Counted from the stretch's first letter, positions 1-6,926 are shown. The stretch is 11,731 bases of DNA from an uncultured Helcococcus sp. (GCF_946998255.1 NZ_CAMPYN010000041.1:1-11731), one strand, 5' to 3'. The notes: generated by a model not told the origin, from the letters alone. Numbers and translations: made by a program.

Positions 1-1406
1 TTTTCATTTATATAGTTTTGACCTTGGTCTTGCAACTTAACTCTCGCACCAGCATTGTCTAAAACTGTCAAGGCTGAGTCTGGTAAAACTAAGCCTGGAA
101 GATACTTGTTTGATAGAGTAACAGCTGCCTCAATAGCTTCAGGTAAGTAATTTATCCTGTGGAAGTTTTCATAAAGAATAGAAACATTTTCTATAATCTT
201 TATGGCATCTTCTTCTTTAGGTTCTTTTACATTAACTATTTCAAACCTTCTTGTTAAAGCTTGGTCTGAATTAATATAATAGTTCCATTCGGCATGTGTG
301 GTAGCCCCTATCAATCTGAAATCACCCCTAGCCATCAAGGGTTTTAGGGTATCAGTAAAATACTTATATCTGCCTAGTAAATGAATTTCATCTATAAATA
401 AGATGACATCTCTTTGTTTTTTCATTTCTTCGGCAAATCTTTTAATAGCTTCACCACTATATACATCAGAGAAAGACGAAAAATCATTCATATTAAATTG
501 TAAAATTTTCATATTTTCTAGGGATGGTAGGTCCCCATTTGCTATTTTTATAGCTAGACCTTCAGCTATAGCCGATTTACCTACACCTCCGGGCCCTAAT
601 AAGGCTACGTTGTTTTTGTCTCTTCTTGATAATACGAGTTCAATTTGTTCGATTTCTTGGTCTCTACCAATAACTTTTTGTAATTGACCCAATCTTGCTT
701 TTTCAGTAATGTCAACAGCTAGTTCTTCTAGCATAGAATATGACGGATCTTTAATCTTGTTGTGAAATCTATTGGCTCTTCTTTCTTCTTCTTTTTTATT
801 ATTTTCAGCGCTGCCATCCATTTGCATAGAAAACAATGAAATATTGCGTCTAAAGAAGCCTCTAGTTAAAGGCTCATATAAAACATCAATTTTAGTCAAT
901 AGGTGTTCAATGATTTCACATGCATTTGAATTGTTCACATCAGAAAAATGTATGAGTAAATACCTGGTATCAATATGGTAAATTTCAGGGTTTGACCTTG
1001 ACATCTCATCACCATATTTTATGGCATCAAAAACAAACTTAGAAACATCTAAGTCACCAAATATTTCTAATTTTTCATCTGCTATTGGTTCTACTATAAA
1101 TTCTACTGGGTTTTGGTATTTGGAATTGAAGCGCTTGGCTCCTGAATTTGTTGGTCTCATCATTGATGAGTAGACTGTTTTATCTTTTACTATAATGGAT
1201 TTTTCTATGATATTTTTGATATCGCTAGCTACAATAGAATATTTAGCTAGAGCGTATGACATACCGGTATCGTAGGTTTGTAAACCTGCTAAGAGTATAT
1301 CTTGACTTTCAATTACGGTTTTACCCGCTTCTTCTACGTTCTTCTTTGCATTTTGCAATGTTTCTAGACATTGACGAGAAAAATTAAATTGAAGTTCTTT
1401 ATTCAA
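1..1406 (-). CDS. Clp-family (ClpC/ClpB-like) AAA+ ATPase, 3' part outside window
   Basis: The visible 468 residues form a Clp/Hsp100 unfoldase, an ATP-driven machine that threads proteins for refolding or for delivery to ClpP. Two Clp N-type repeats cover about residues 8-70 and 113-178; the first reads FSRQCLETLQNAKKNVEEAG and resembles the ClpC N-domain. The first AAA+ module has Walker A GPGGVGKS (271-278), Walker B ILFIDEIH (335-342), sensor-1 region LIGATT (365-370) and the arginine-finger region ALTRRFE (383-389). The translation stops just where a middle domain would begin, so the second ATPase module and any ClpP-docking loop are off the window. The start is TTG at 1406: a GGAGGT lies 4 bases upstream and an in-frame TAA immediately precedes it. 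Pore loop 1, KYRGEFE in typical ClpC, is here VYSGEAI (315-321), and linker residues 181-220 are charged and low in complexity. The family is secure; whether it is ClpC proper or a divergent paralogue is open. Confidence 0.9.
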   Translation of the reverse strand, partial: MNKELQFNFSRQCLETLQNAKKNVEEAGKTVIESQDILLAGLQTYDTGMSYALAKYSIVASDIKNIIEKSIIVKDKTVYSSMMRPTNSGAKRFNSKYQNPVEFIVEPIADEKLEIFGDLDVSKFVFDAIKYGDEMSRSNPEIYHIDTRYLLIHFSDVNNSNACEIIEHLLTKIDVLYEPLTRGFFRRNISLFSMQMDGSAENNKKEEERRANRFHNKIKDPSYSMLEELAVDITEKARLGQLQKVIGRDQEIEQIELVLSRRDKNNVALLGPGGVGKSAIAEGLAIKIANGDLPSLENMKILQFNMNDFSSFSDVYSGEAIKRFAEEMKKQRDVILFIDEIHLLGRYKYFTDTLKPLMARGDFRLIGATTHAEWNYYINSDQALTRRFEIVNVKEPKEEDAIKIIENVSILYENFHRINYLPEAIEAAVTLSNKYLPGLVLPDSALTVLDNAGARVKLQDQGQNYINE

Positions 1407-1456
1407 TTATACCTCCAAAAATTTAAAAAGGGACCAAAAAAAAATACAATATCGAG

Positions 1457-1485
1457 ATTATATACTAATTATAATTTTTTTGCAA
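1457..1485 (-). promoter_or_regulatory. Sigma-A-type promoter of the Clp ATPase gene
   Basis: On the minus strand TTGCAA (1480-1485) and a perfect TATAAT (1457-1462) are separated by exactly 17 bases. The predicted start near 1450 would give a 5' leader of about 44 bases. The -35 sits against the tail of the rplT terminator, so the Clp gene is an independent transcription unit. I see no CtsR-like direct repeat or CIRCE element in the leader. Confidence 0.75.
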
Positions 1486-1486
1486 A

Positions 1487-1516
1487 TAAAAAAAACCACT
1501 AGTCAAACTAGTGGTT
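1487..1516 (-). terminator. Rho-independent terminator of the infC-rpmI-rplT operon
   Basis: A perfect 10-bp stem (AACCACTAGT paired with ACTAGTGGTT, arms at 1494-1503 and 1507-1516) has a 3-base loop. On the minus strand it is followed by a run of T residues (1487-1493). It lies 13 bases after the rplT stop. Confidence 0.92.
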
Positions 1517-1528
1517 AAATCCTCTATC

Positions 1529-1882
1529 TTATAAAGCTTCCTTAGCTGTTTCAACTAATTGTGTGAATGCTTGAGGATCATTGATAGCAATTTCAGAAAG
1601 CATCTTTCTGTTGATATCGATATTAGCTTTTTTCAATCCATTCATAAATCTTGAATAGTTTAAGCCGTTTGCTCTTGCAGCAGCGTTGATTCTAGCAATC
1701 CATAATTGTCTGAAATCTCTTTTTCTATGTTTTCTACCAATGTATGAATATTGTAATGATTTCATTACAGCTTGTTTTGCTGTTCTGAATAATCTTGACT
1801 TACCGCCTCTGTATCCTTTAGCTAATTTTAGATATTTTTTATGATTTTTCTTTGCATTAACTGCACCTTTTACTCTAGCCAT
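1529..1882 (-). CDS. rplT: 50S ribosomal protein L20
   Basis: This 117-residue protein has the L20 start MARVKGA, the basic N-terminal extension containing KLAKGYRGGKSRLFRTA, and the globular C-terminal part with RKHRKRDFRQLWIARINAAA. The length equals the family norm of 117-119. L20 binds 23S rRNA early in assembly of the large subunit; in Bacillus subtilis it also represses its own operon by attenuation. I chose the ATG at 1882 over the in-frame TTG at 1885 because it leaves 6 bases after AGGAGG and gives the conserved MAR terminus. The ribosome-binding site overlaps the rpmI stop (TAGGAGG), which suggests translational coupling. It is the last gene of its operon, directly before the terminator. 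Confidence 0.98.
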   Translation of the reverse strand: MARVKGAVNAKKNHKKYLKLAKGYRGGKSRLFRTAKQAVMKSLQYSYIGRKHRKRDFRQLWIARINAAARANGLNYSRFMNGLKKANIDINRKMLSEIAINDPQAFTQLVETAKEAL

Positions 1883-1892
1883 CAATTACCTC

Positions 1893-2084
1893 CTAAGGAA
1901 TCATCTTGTCGATTCTTTTCATATCTCCCTTACTTACTAGGGTTGGTTTTCTTAAATTTCTAATTCTCTTTTGTGATTTTTTACCTGTGATATGTGATTT
2001 ATAAGCTTTAAATCTCTTTAATTTACCTGTACCGGTTCTCTTAAATCTCTTTGCTGAACCTCTATGTGTCTTCATTTTTGGCAT
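1893..2084 (-). CDS. rpmI: 50S ribosomal protein L35
   Basis: The 63-residue, very basic protein starts MPKMKTHRGSAKRFK and carries the family block TGTGKLKRFKAYKSHI, typical of L35 (usual length 64-66). L35 is a late-assembling large-subunit protein that contacts 23S rRNA. An AGGAGG precedes the ATG by 6 bases and includes part of the infC stop codon (TAGGAGG). The gap to infC is 9 bases and the rplT ribosome-binding site overlaps the rpmI stop, so the three genes are tightly packed and probably translationally coupled. Confidence 0.98.
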   Translation of the reverse strand: MPKMKTHRGSAKRFKRTGTGKLKRFKAYKSHITGKKSQKRIRNLRKPTLVSKGDMKRIDKMIP

Positions 2085-2093
2085 AATTTCCTC

Positions 2094-2603
2094 CTATTCG
2101 CTCTTAGGTTCGATCATCATATGCATGTTTCGACCGTCCATTTTTGGTTTTGAACTGATTTGAGCCACGTCTTTTAACTCATCAAAGAATTTATCTAGTA
2201 CTTCTCTACCTAGATCTTTGTGAGCCATTTCTCTTCCTCTAAATCTAACGCTTACCTTTACTTTATCTTCTTTGTTAATAATTCTTCTTGCGTTTCGAGC
2301 CTTAATTTCAATATCATGTTGTTGAATGTTTGGAGATAATCTAATCTCTTGCACACTAACTGTTTTAGCATTTTTTCTTGCTTCTTTTTGTTTTTTCATT
2401 TGATCATATCTATATTTGCTATAGTCCATGATCCTTGCAACTGGTGGTTTAGCATTTGGTGACATAAGTGCTAAGTCTAAATTTGCTTGAGCAGCTCTGT
2501 CCATAGCTTCATCCAGTGATACAATACCAACTTGTTCGCCGTCTTCAGCAATAAGTCTTACTTCTGGTACACGAATTTGCTCGTTTATTTGAAGTTCTTT
2601 AAT
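2094..2603 (-). CDS. infC: Translation initiation factor IF-3, AUU start
   Basis: IF-3 binds the 30S subunit, keeps it apart from 50S and checks the start codon and initiator tRNA. The 169-residue product has the N-domain IKELQINEQIRVPEVRLIAE (residues 2-21), the linker with DYSKYRYDQMKKQKEARKN, and the C-domain with FRGREMAHKDLG and a PKMDGRNMHMMI end, all typical. The first in-frame ATG (2504) would delete 33 conserved residues, and no in-frame ATG, GTG or TTG lies upstream of it in the leader. Conservation begins exactly at an ATT (2601-2603) placed 6 bases after a perfect AGGAGG, so I place the start there. AUU is the known start of E. coli infC, where IF-3 discriminates against it and limits its own synthesis; the same autoregulation here is inferred. 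Confidence 0.95.
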   Translation of the reverse strand: MKELQINEQIRVPEVRLIAEDGEQVGIVSLDEAMDRAAQANLDLALMSPNAKPPVARIMDYSKYRYDQMKKQKEARKNAKTVSVQEIRLSPNIQQHDIEIKARNARRIINKEDKVKVSVRFRGREMAHKDLGREVLDKFFDELKDVAQISSKPKMDGRNMHMMIEPKSE

Positions 2604-2779
2604 AACATACCTCCTAAAGTATAGTAAAAATATTTTATACCAGCTTACCTATCTAAATAGTTACAAATAAAAATAGTAGCGCAGGCAAAAACCTACACTA
2701 CTATCCTAATAAAATCAATATTAAGTGTAACCCAATGCGGTCAACCGATTAGGTGAGAGTAGGTAGCTCTTCTTCGTAC
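2604..2779 (-). ncRNA. Structured attenuator leader of the infC operon, probable L20 leader
   Basis: The roughly 175-base 5' region between promoter and infC folds into two visible elements. A proximal hairpin at 2731-2753 pairs CCTAAT with ATTGGG around a CGG-TTGA-CCG tip with one bulged C. A distal terminator hairpin follows. The segment CTACCTACT (2758-2766) can pair imperfectly with the rising arm of the terminator (2693-2702), giving a plausible antiterminator. In Bacillus subtilis this operon is controlled by L20 binding such a leader and favouring termination. Assignment to the L20 leader family rests on position and fold, not on a covariance search. Confidence 0.7.
2664..2704 (-). terminator. 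Attenuator terminator inside the infC leader
   Basis: On the minus strand ATAGTAGTGTAGG (2692-2704) pairs over all 13 positions, two of them G-U, with CCTGCGCTACTAT (2673-2685) across a 6-base loop. The T-rich stretch TTTTTATTT follows. It stands about 60 bases before the infC start, so it should act as a regulated terminator rather than the end of thrS transcription. Confidence 0.85.
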
Positions 2780-2785
2780 TTGTAT

Positions 2786-2814
2786 ACTATACAACAATAA
2801 ATGGCTTATGTCAA
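2786..2814 (-). promoter_or_regulatory. Sigma-A promoter of infC-rpmI-rplT
   Basis: A perfect TTGACA (2809-2814) and TATAGT (2786-2791) are separated by 17 bases on the minus strand. The -35 begins 4 bases beyond the thrS stop codon and there is no thrS terminator before it. infC can thus be transcribed from this promoter and possibly also by read-through from thrS. Confidence 0.85.
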
Positions 2815-2817
2815 ATA

Positions 2818-4722
2818 TTATTGTCTTGCTTTTACAGCTTTTACCATTTCTTGTAAAAACTCATCTAAATCATAGCTTTCAGTTTTCTTTTCACCATATT
2901 TTCTTACTGAAACGGTGTTTTCTTCAAGCTCCTTGTCACCGAATACAAATTGGTAAGGAATCTTTGAAGTTTGTGAATCTCTGATCTTCTTGCCCATTGA
3001 TTCATTTCTCCCATCAAATTCTACCCTTAATCCGGCATCTTTAAATTTCTTGTAGATTGCTTCTACCTTTTCTCCATGAACATCGACGCTTACAGGTATG
3101 AAGCTTGCTTGAACTGGTGCCAACCATAGTGGGAAGTTACCAGCATAGTGTTCAATCAAGATACCAATAAATCTTTCTAATGAACCATAGATAGCTCTGT
3201 GGATCATAACTGGTCTTGATTTTTCATTGTGTTCATCGGTGTATTCAATATCAAATCTTTGTGGCATTTGGAAGTCTAATTGTACTGTACCACATTGCCA
3301 TGGCCTATTTAACGAGTCAAATAATTGAATATCAATCTTTGGTCCGTAGAAGGCTCCATCTGCTTCATTTATTTCATAGTCTAGATTTAATTCTTCTACA
3401 GTTTCAATAAGAGCTTTTTCAGCCTTGTCCCATTGTTCTACTGTACCCATGTAGTCTTCAGGTCTTGTTGAAATATATACCTTGTATTTGAATCCAAATT
3501 TAGAATATATTTCACCTGCTAGGCTCATGATTGCCTTGATTTCATCCTTTACTTGTGATGGTAGGCAGAATACATGCGCATCATCTTGGGTGAAGGCTCT
3601 TACTCTAAATAGTCCATGTAGAGCACCTGATAACTCATGTCTGTGAACTAATCCTAATTCACCAAGTCTTATAGGTAGATCCCTATATGAATGTGGTCTT
3701 GACTTATAAACCAGAATTGAACCTGGACAGTTCATCGGTTTAATAGCATATGGTTCTTCATCGATTTCTGTGAAGTACATGTTTTCAGCATAGTGGTCCC
3801 AGTGACCTGATGTATGCCATAGTTCTTCATTTAAGATCATTGGCGTAGAAATTTGACCATAGCCCGCCTTGTCTAATAATTCTAATAAGTAATCTTGTAA
3901 TTGATTTTTTAGAATCATACCCTTTGGTAGGTAGAATGGGAACCCTGGACCCTGTTCAGCAAACATGAATAAGTCCATTTGTTTACCTAAAAGTCTGTGG
4001 TCTCTCTTCTTAGCCTCTTCAAGCATATTTAGGTATTCATCAAGCTCAGCTTGTTTGTTGAATGAGATACCATAGATTCTTTGCAACATCTTGTTGTTGC
4101 TATCTCCCTTCCAATAAGCACCTGCTATTGAAAGTAATTTAACAGCTTTTATATCTTTTGTATTTAATAAATGAGGTCCCTTGCAAAGGTCTATAAAGTC
4201 ACCTAATTCATAGATAGAAATATTTGCATCTTCTGGCAAATCATTTATCAATTCTACTTTGTACTTGTCACCTCTTTTTTGGAAGTAGTCTAAGGCTTCT
4301 TGTCTAGAAATATCTTTTCTAACTAGGTCATGTTTTTCTCTAGCTATCTTTAACATTTCTTTTTCTATTTTTTCTAAATCTTCAGGAACAAATTGGTGGT
4401 CACTATCTATATCATAGTAAAAACCATTTTCAATTGCTGGTCCTATTGCAAAAAGTACATCTGGGAAAAGTTTCTGTATGGCTGCTGCCATCAAGTGTGA
4501 TGTGGTATGCCAAAATAGTTGTTTGGCTTGGTCACTATCATATTTGAAGAAATTTACTTGTCCATCTTCATATACTTTTTCTTGTAATCCCATCAACTGA
4601 CCATTATACTCAGCTCCAACTATAGATCTTGCAAATCCTTCTGAGATAGATTTGGCAACATCTAATAATTGTATGCCTTCTTCAAATTCCTTAACATTTC
4701 CATCTGGAAAACTAATTTTCAT
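2818..4722 (-). CDS. thrS: Threonyl-tRNA synthetase
   Basis: This class II synthetase charges tRNA-Thr with threonine using ATP. The 634 residues match the usual full length. Domains in order: a TGS domain (about 1-60); an editing domain with HTTSH (H72, H76) and the second pair C180 and H184 in LCKGPH, which clears misacylated Ser-tRNA; the catalytic core (about 245-530), with zinc ligands C332, H383 and H508 by homology, motif 2 around R361 (HRHELSG) and motif 3 GSLERFIG (513-520); and an anticodon-binding domain from about 535. The ATG at 4722 follows AGGAG by 6 bases and overlaps the end of hisS by 11 bases, so translation is probably coupled. The usual histidine of the MNCPGH block is serine here (residue 335), likely lineage variation. 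No T-box leader stands in front of the gene. Confidence 0.98.
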   Translation of the reverse strand: MKISFPDGNVKEFEEGIQLLDVAKSISEGFARSIVGAEYNGQLMGLQEKVYEDGQVNFFKYDSDQAKQLFWHTTSHLMAAAIQKLFPDVLFAIGPAIENGFYYDIDSDHQFVPEDLEKIEKEMLKIAREKHDLVRKDISRQEALDYFQKRGDKYKVELINDLPEDANISIYELGDFIDLCKGPHLLNTKDIKAVKLLSIAGAYWKGDSNNKMLQRIYGISFNKQAELDEYLNMLEEAKKRDHRLLGKQMDLFMFAEQGPGFPFYLPKGMILKNQLQDYLLELLDKAGYGQISTPMILNEELWHTSGHWDHYAENMYFTEIDEEPYAIKPMNCPGSILVYKSRPHSYRDLPIRLGELGLVHRHELSGALHGLFRVRAFTQDDAHVFCLPSQVKDEIKAIMSLAGEIYSKFGFKYKVYISTRPEDYMGTVEQWDKAEKALIETVEELNLDYEINEADGAFYGPKIDIQLFDSLNRPWQCGTVQLDFQMPQRFDIEYTDEHNEKSRPVMIHRAIYGSLERFIGILIEHYAGNFPLWLAPVQASFIPVSVDVHGEKVEAIYKKFKDAGLRVEFDGRNESMGKKIRDSQTSKIPYQFVFGDKELEENTVSVRKYGEKKTESYDLDEFLQEMVKAVKARQ

Positions 4723-6037
4723 TTACTACTCCTAAAAACTCTATTAACTCTTCTTTTTTAATTGTTTTTTGATCACCATTTATATAATTTCTAACGGTTA
4801 CTTCATTTGCTTCAATTTCATTTGTACCTACTATGATGACTTTTTCAACATCAAGTCTGTCAGCATAGGTAAATTTCTTTTTGGCCTTGCCATTTTCTAG
4901 GTAAACTTGGGAAGCAAAATTATTTTCTCTCAAAATATTTACCAATCCTATAGCATATCTTTTAGATTCTTCATCCATTGGTATTACCAAAATAGGTTTG
5001 TCAATTGCTTCTTCTTGCTTTGTCAAAAGACTAGCTTCATTTAATTGATAGAATAACCTAGTTAAGCCTAAAGAAAGTCCAACACCTGGGAATTTCTTTT
5101 TAGTAAAGTTGTTTGCAAGGTCATCATACCTACCACCAGAGCAAACTGCTCCAATTTCCTCATAATCTTTTAGGTAGGTTTCATAAACTGTACCTGTGTA
5201 ATAATCCAAGCCCCTAGTAATTGTAAAATCAATCTTTACATTTTCACTAGGCAAGTTGAAATCTTGCATGTATTGGTAAACTTCTTTTAATTCTTTTACA
5301 CCCTCTTTAAACTTTTCATTTTCAATTTGGTAATTATCTAATTTTTCTAAAGACTTTTCATTGCTATCTTCAGACCTTATGAAGTCGAAGATTTTTTCAA
5401 TGTTTTCATCTGAAATCTCAAATCCCCTTAAAAGGTCTTTGGTCTTATCTTCACCAATTTTAGCTAGTTTATCGATGGTTCTTAAAACTTCTTCAAACTT
5501 ATTTATTGATAAGGATTCTAAAAATCCTTGTAACAATTTACGATTGTTTATCTTAAAAACCAACTCTGAAAATCCTAAGTCCTTAAAGATATTAAAGATT
5601 AGGCTTGGTAGTTCTGCATCATTGGCTAGGTCTAAGTTTTCATTACCAATGATATCTATATCACATTGGTAAAACTCCCTATACCTGCCCTTTTGATTTC
5701 TTTCCCCCCTGTAAACCTTACCTATTTGGTATCTTCTAAAAGGAAAATGGAGATTTTCTTGATGCATAGCTACATATCTAGCAAGGGAAACAGTCAAATC
5801 AAATCTCAAGGCTTGAGCTGTTGACTCCTTGTCTATCCTATAAATTTGCTTGGAGGTTTCTCCACCACCCTTAGAAAGTAGAATTTCTTCTTTTTCTATC
5901 AAGGGCGTATCAATATTTACAAATCCATATTTGATAAAATTTTCTTCGATAGTATTTTTCATATTATCGAATAGTTTCTGTTCTTCAGGCAGCAATTCCA
6001 TAAAGCCTGGAAGAATAGAAGGTTTAACTATACTCAT
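4712..6037 (-). CDS. hisS: Histidyl-tRNA synthetase
   Basis: Class II synthetase that attaches histidine to tRNA-His, acting in the cytoplasm as a dimer. The 441-residue protein shows motif 1 near NIDTPLIEK (41-49), the ATP/histidine-site block LRFDLTVSLARYVA (77-90), motif 2 with FRRYQIGKVYRGER (100-113), the HisA signature RGLDYYTG (275-282), the HisB-type AVCSGGRYDDL (297-307), and motif 3 GVGLSLGLTRLF (318-329). An anticodon-binding domain covers about 348-438. The start at 6037 is preceded by AGGTGGAG, 4 bases from the ATG. The gene begins 24 bases after the upstream wall-binding protein gene and its last 11 bases overlap thrS, so the three genes look like one transcript. No His-specific T-box is visible upstream. 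Confidence 0.97.
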   Translation of the reverse strand: MSIVKPSILPGFMELLPEEQKLFDNMKNTIEENFIKYGFVNIDTPLIEKEEILLSKGGGETSKQIYRIDKESTAQALRFDLTVSLARYVAMHQENLHFPFRRYQIGKVYRGERNQKGRYREFYQCDIDIIGNENLDLANDAELPSLIFNIFKDLGFSELVFKINNRKLLQGFLESLSINKFEEVLRTIDKLAKIGEDKTKDLLRGFEISDENIEKIFDFIRSEDSNEKSLEKLDNYQIENEKFKEGVKELKEVYQYMQDFNLPSENVKIDFTITRGLDYYTGTVYETYLKDYEEIGAVCSGGRYDDLANNFTKKKFPGVGLSLGLTRLFYQLNEASLLTKQEEAIDKPILVIPMDEESKRYAIGLVNILRENNFASQVYLENGKAKKKFTYADRLDVEKVIIVGTNEIEANEVTVRNYINGDQKTIKKEELIEFLGVVNEN

Positions 6038-6061
6038 AAATCTCCACCTTATTATTTAATC

Positions 6062-6835
6062 CTAATATCCAAGTTGTTTTAATTTGTTATTTACTAGGCT
6101 TGATACATATTCTGGGTTTAGACCTGCTTTTTGTAATAGGTCAACTCTTTCCCAACCATAGCCAAGTTTACCTTGGATTATCATATCTACTAATTGGTCT
6201 ACATTAGCATTTTGTATTTGTGAAACAGTTACAGTAGCTGTACTCTTGTATGAACCAACCTTAACTGGTGTAAAGTTTTTCAATTTGTTTTGATCAACTT
6301 GACTTGATTGGTTGTTTTGATTTCCGCTATCGCTTGGTCTTTCAACTTCTCTTTCTGTTTCTTTCTTTGTTTCTCTTTCTGTTTCCTTAACAGTTTCTTT
6401 TTCTGTTTCTTTTATTGTTTCTTCTTGTGTTTCTTTAACAGTTTCTTTTTCTGTTTCTTTTTCTGTTTCTCTTCTTGTTTCTTCTTGTGATTCACGGTTA
6501 GACTCATCTTTAGTTTCTAGTCTTGTTTCGTGTTGGCTATCAACTACAGTTGAGTTTGGTTTCTCTGAAAATAGCAATTTAATTGCGTAAACACTTATAG
6601 TTCCAACAAGTAAAAGAGCTAAAACAAGCATAATAATTTTTATTAATTTATTATCTGGTTCTTCTCGTCTTGGTCTTCTTGAGTATCCACCTTCCCTATC
6701 TGGTCTAGGTCTTCTTTGTCTTCTTGTTTCTTGATCTTCATTTCTAGATCTATTTTCGCTTGATCTATTAGTATCTGGTCTATTTTCATTTGGTCTATTT
6801 TCATTTGACCTATTATCATCTGGTCTATTATCCAT
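6062..6835 (-). CDS. Single-pass membrane protein with Lys/Glu/Thr stalk and CW_7-like wall-binding domain
   Basis: The 257-residue protein has four visible parts. Residues 1-62 are disordered and Arg/Asn-rich, opening with six NR(P/S)-type repeats spaced exactly 5 residues apart (3-32). Residues 64-88 are a clear transmembrane helix preceded by many arginines, so the N-terminus should be cytoplasmic and the rest outside. Residues 102-165 form a stalk of ETK/KETE-type repeats. The C-terminus (about 211-253), NVDQLVDMIIQGKLGYGWER followed by an AGLNPEYV segment, matches the pattern of the CW_7 repeat of Cpl-7 lysozyme (VDxLAxxVIxGKxGNGxxR...AGxxYxxVQxxVN), which binds peptidoglycan fragments. 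I saw no catalytic domain. The ATG follows AAAGGAG, and hisS begins 24 bases later. A role as an envelope-tethering protein is inferred; its partner and function are unknown. Confidence 0.85.
   Translation of the reverse strand: MDNRPDDNRSNENRPNENRPDTNRSSENRSRNEDQETRRQRRPRPDREGGYSRRPRREEPDNKLIKIIMLVLALLLVGTISVYAIKLLFSEKPNSTVVDSQHETRLETKDESNRESQEETRRETEKETEKETVKETQEETIKETEKETVKETERETKKETEREVERPSDSGNQNNQSSQVDQNKLKNFTPVKVGSYKSTATVTVSQIQNANVDQLVDMIIQGKLGYGWERVDLLQKAGLNPEYVSSLVNNKLKQLGY
6341..6532 (-). repeat. Degenerate in-frame repeat encoding the Lys/Glu/Thr stalk
   Basis: This stretch consists of near-identical 12- to 18-base units that read as a TTTCTTT/CTGTTTC pattern on the plus strand and encode ETEKETVKETQ-like peptides (residues 102-165 of the wall-binding protein). 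The units keep reading frame but are imperfect. Length variation between strains by slippage is plausible. Confidence 0.85.
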
Positions 6836-6867
6836 ATAATTCTCCTTTAGATTAATATTATTCTTCT

Positions 6868-6896
6868 ATTATATATGTTTTTTAGAAAATAATAAA
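6868..6896 (-). promoter_or_regulatory. Possible promoter of the wall-binding protein-hisS-thrS operon
   Basis: A perfect TATAAT (6868-6873, minus strand) lies 32 bases before the start codon. At 17 bases spacing the -35 candidate is only TTTATT (6891-6896), so the box is weak. It is the best candidate between the upstream terminator and the gene. Confidence 0.5.
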
Positions 6897-6898
6897 CT

Positions 6899-6926
6899 AA
6901 AAGGCTAGTAAAATTACTAACCTTTT
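6899..6926 (-). terminator. Hairpin terminator after the ABC transporter operon
   Basis: AAAAGG-C-TAGTA pairs with TACTA-A-CCTTTT across an AAAT loop, 11 pairs with one internal mismatch. T-rich runs lie on both sides, so it could work in either direction; since genes on both sides are on the minus strand, it most likely ends the ABC operon, whose last stop is about 75 bases upstream. Confidence 0.75.

Noticed and set aside
403..981. Open frames on the plus strand at the left end
   Set aside because: They lie antisense to the Clp ATPase frame, which is continuous and has clear family motifs; the plus-strand proteins show no recognisable domain.
1883..1885. TTG as start of rplT giving MMARVKG
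   Set aside because: It is only 3 bases from AGGAGG, while the next codon, ATG at 1882, has better spacing and gives the conserved terminus MARVKG.
3718..3738. Serine instead of histidine in the ThrRS MNCPGH block as an inactivating change
   Set aside because: The zinc ligands C332, H383 and H508 and motifs 2 and 3 are intact, and this position varies among ThrRS lineages, so the enzyme should be functional.
2818..4722. A novel defence or mobile system hidden in the window
   Set aside because: Both strands were read for nucleases, transposases, integrases, reverse transcriptases and toxin-antitoxin pairs; the genes are ordinary translation, glycolysis, transport and chaperone genes.
6308..6490. 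A Phe/Cys-rich plus-strand frame
   Set aside because: It is the antisense reading of the Lys/Glu/Thr repeat; the odd composition follows from the repeat.
6341..6532. CRISPR-like or satellite repeat array
   Set aside because: The units are short, imperfect, lack spacers and keep an open reading frame inside a protein gene.
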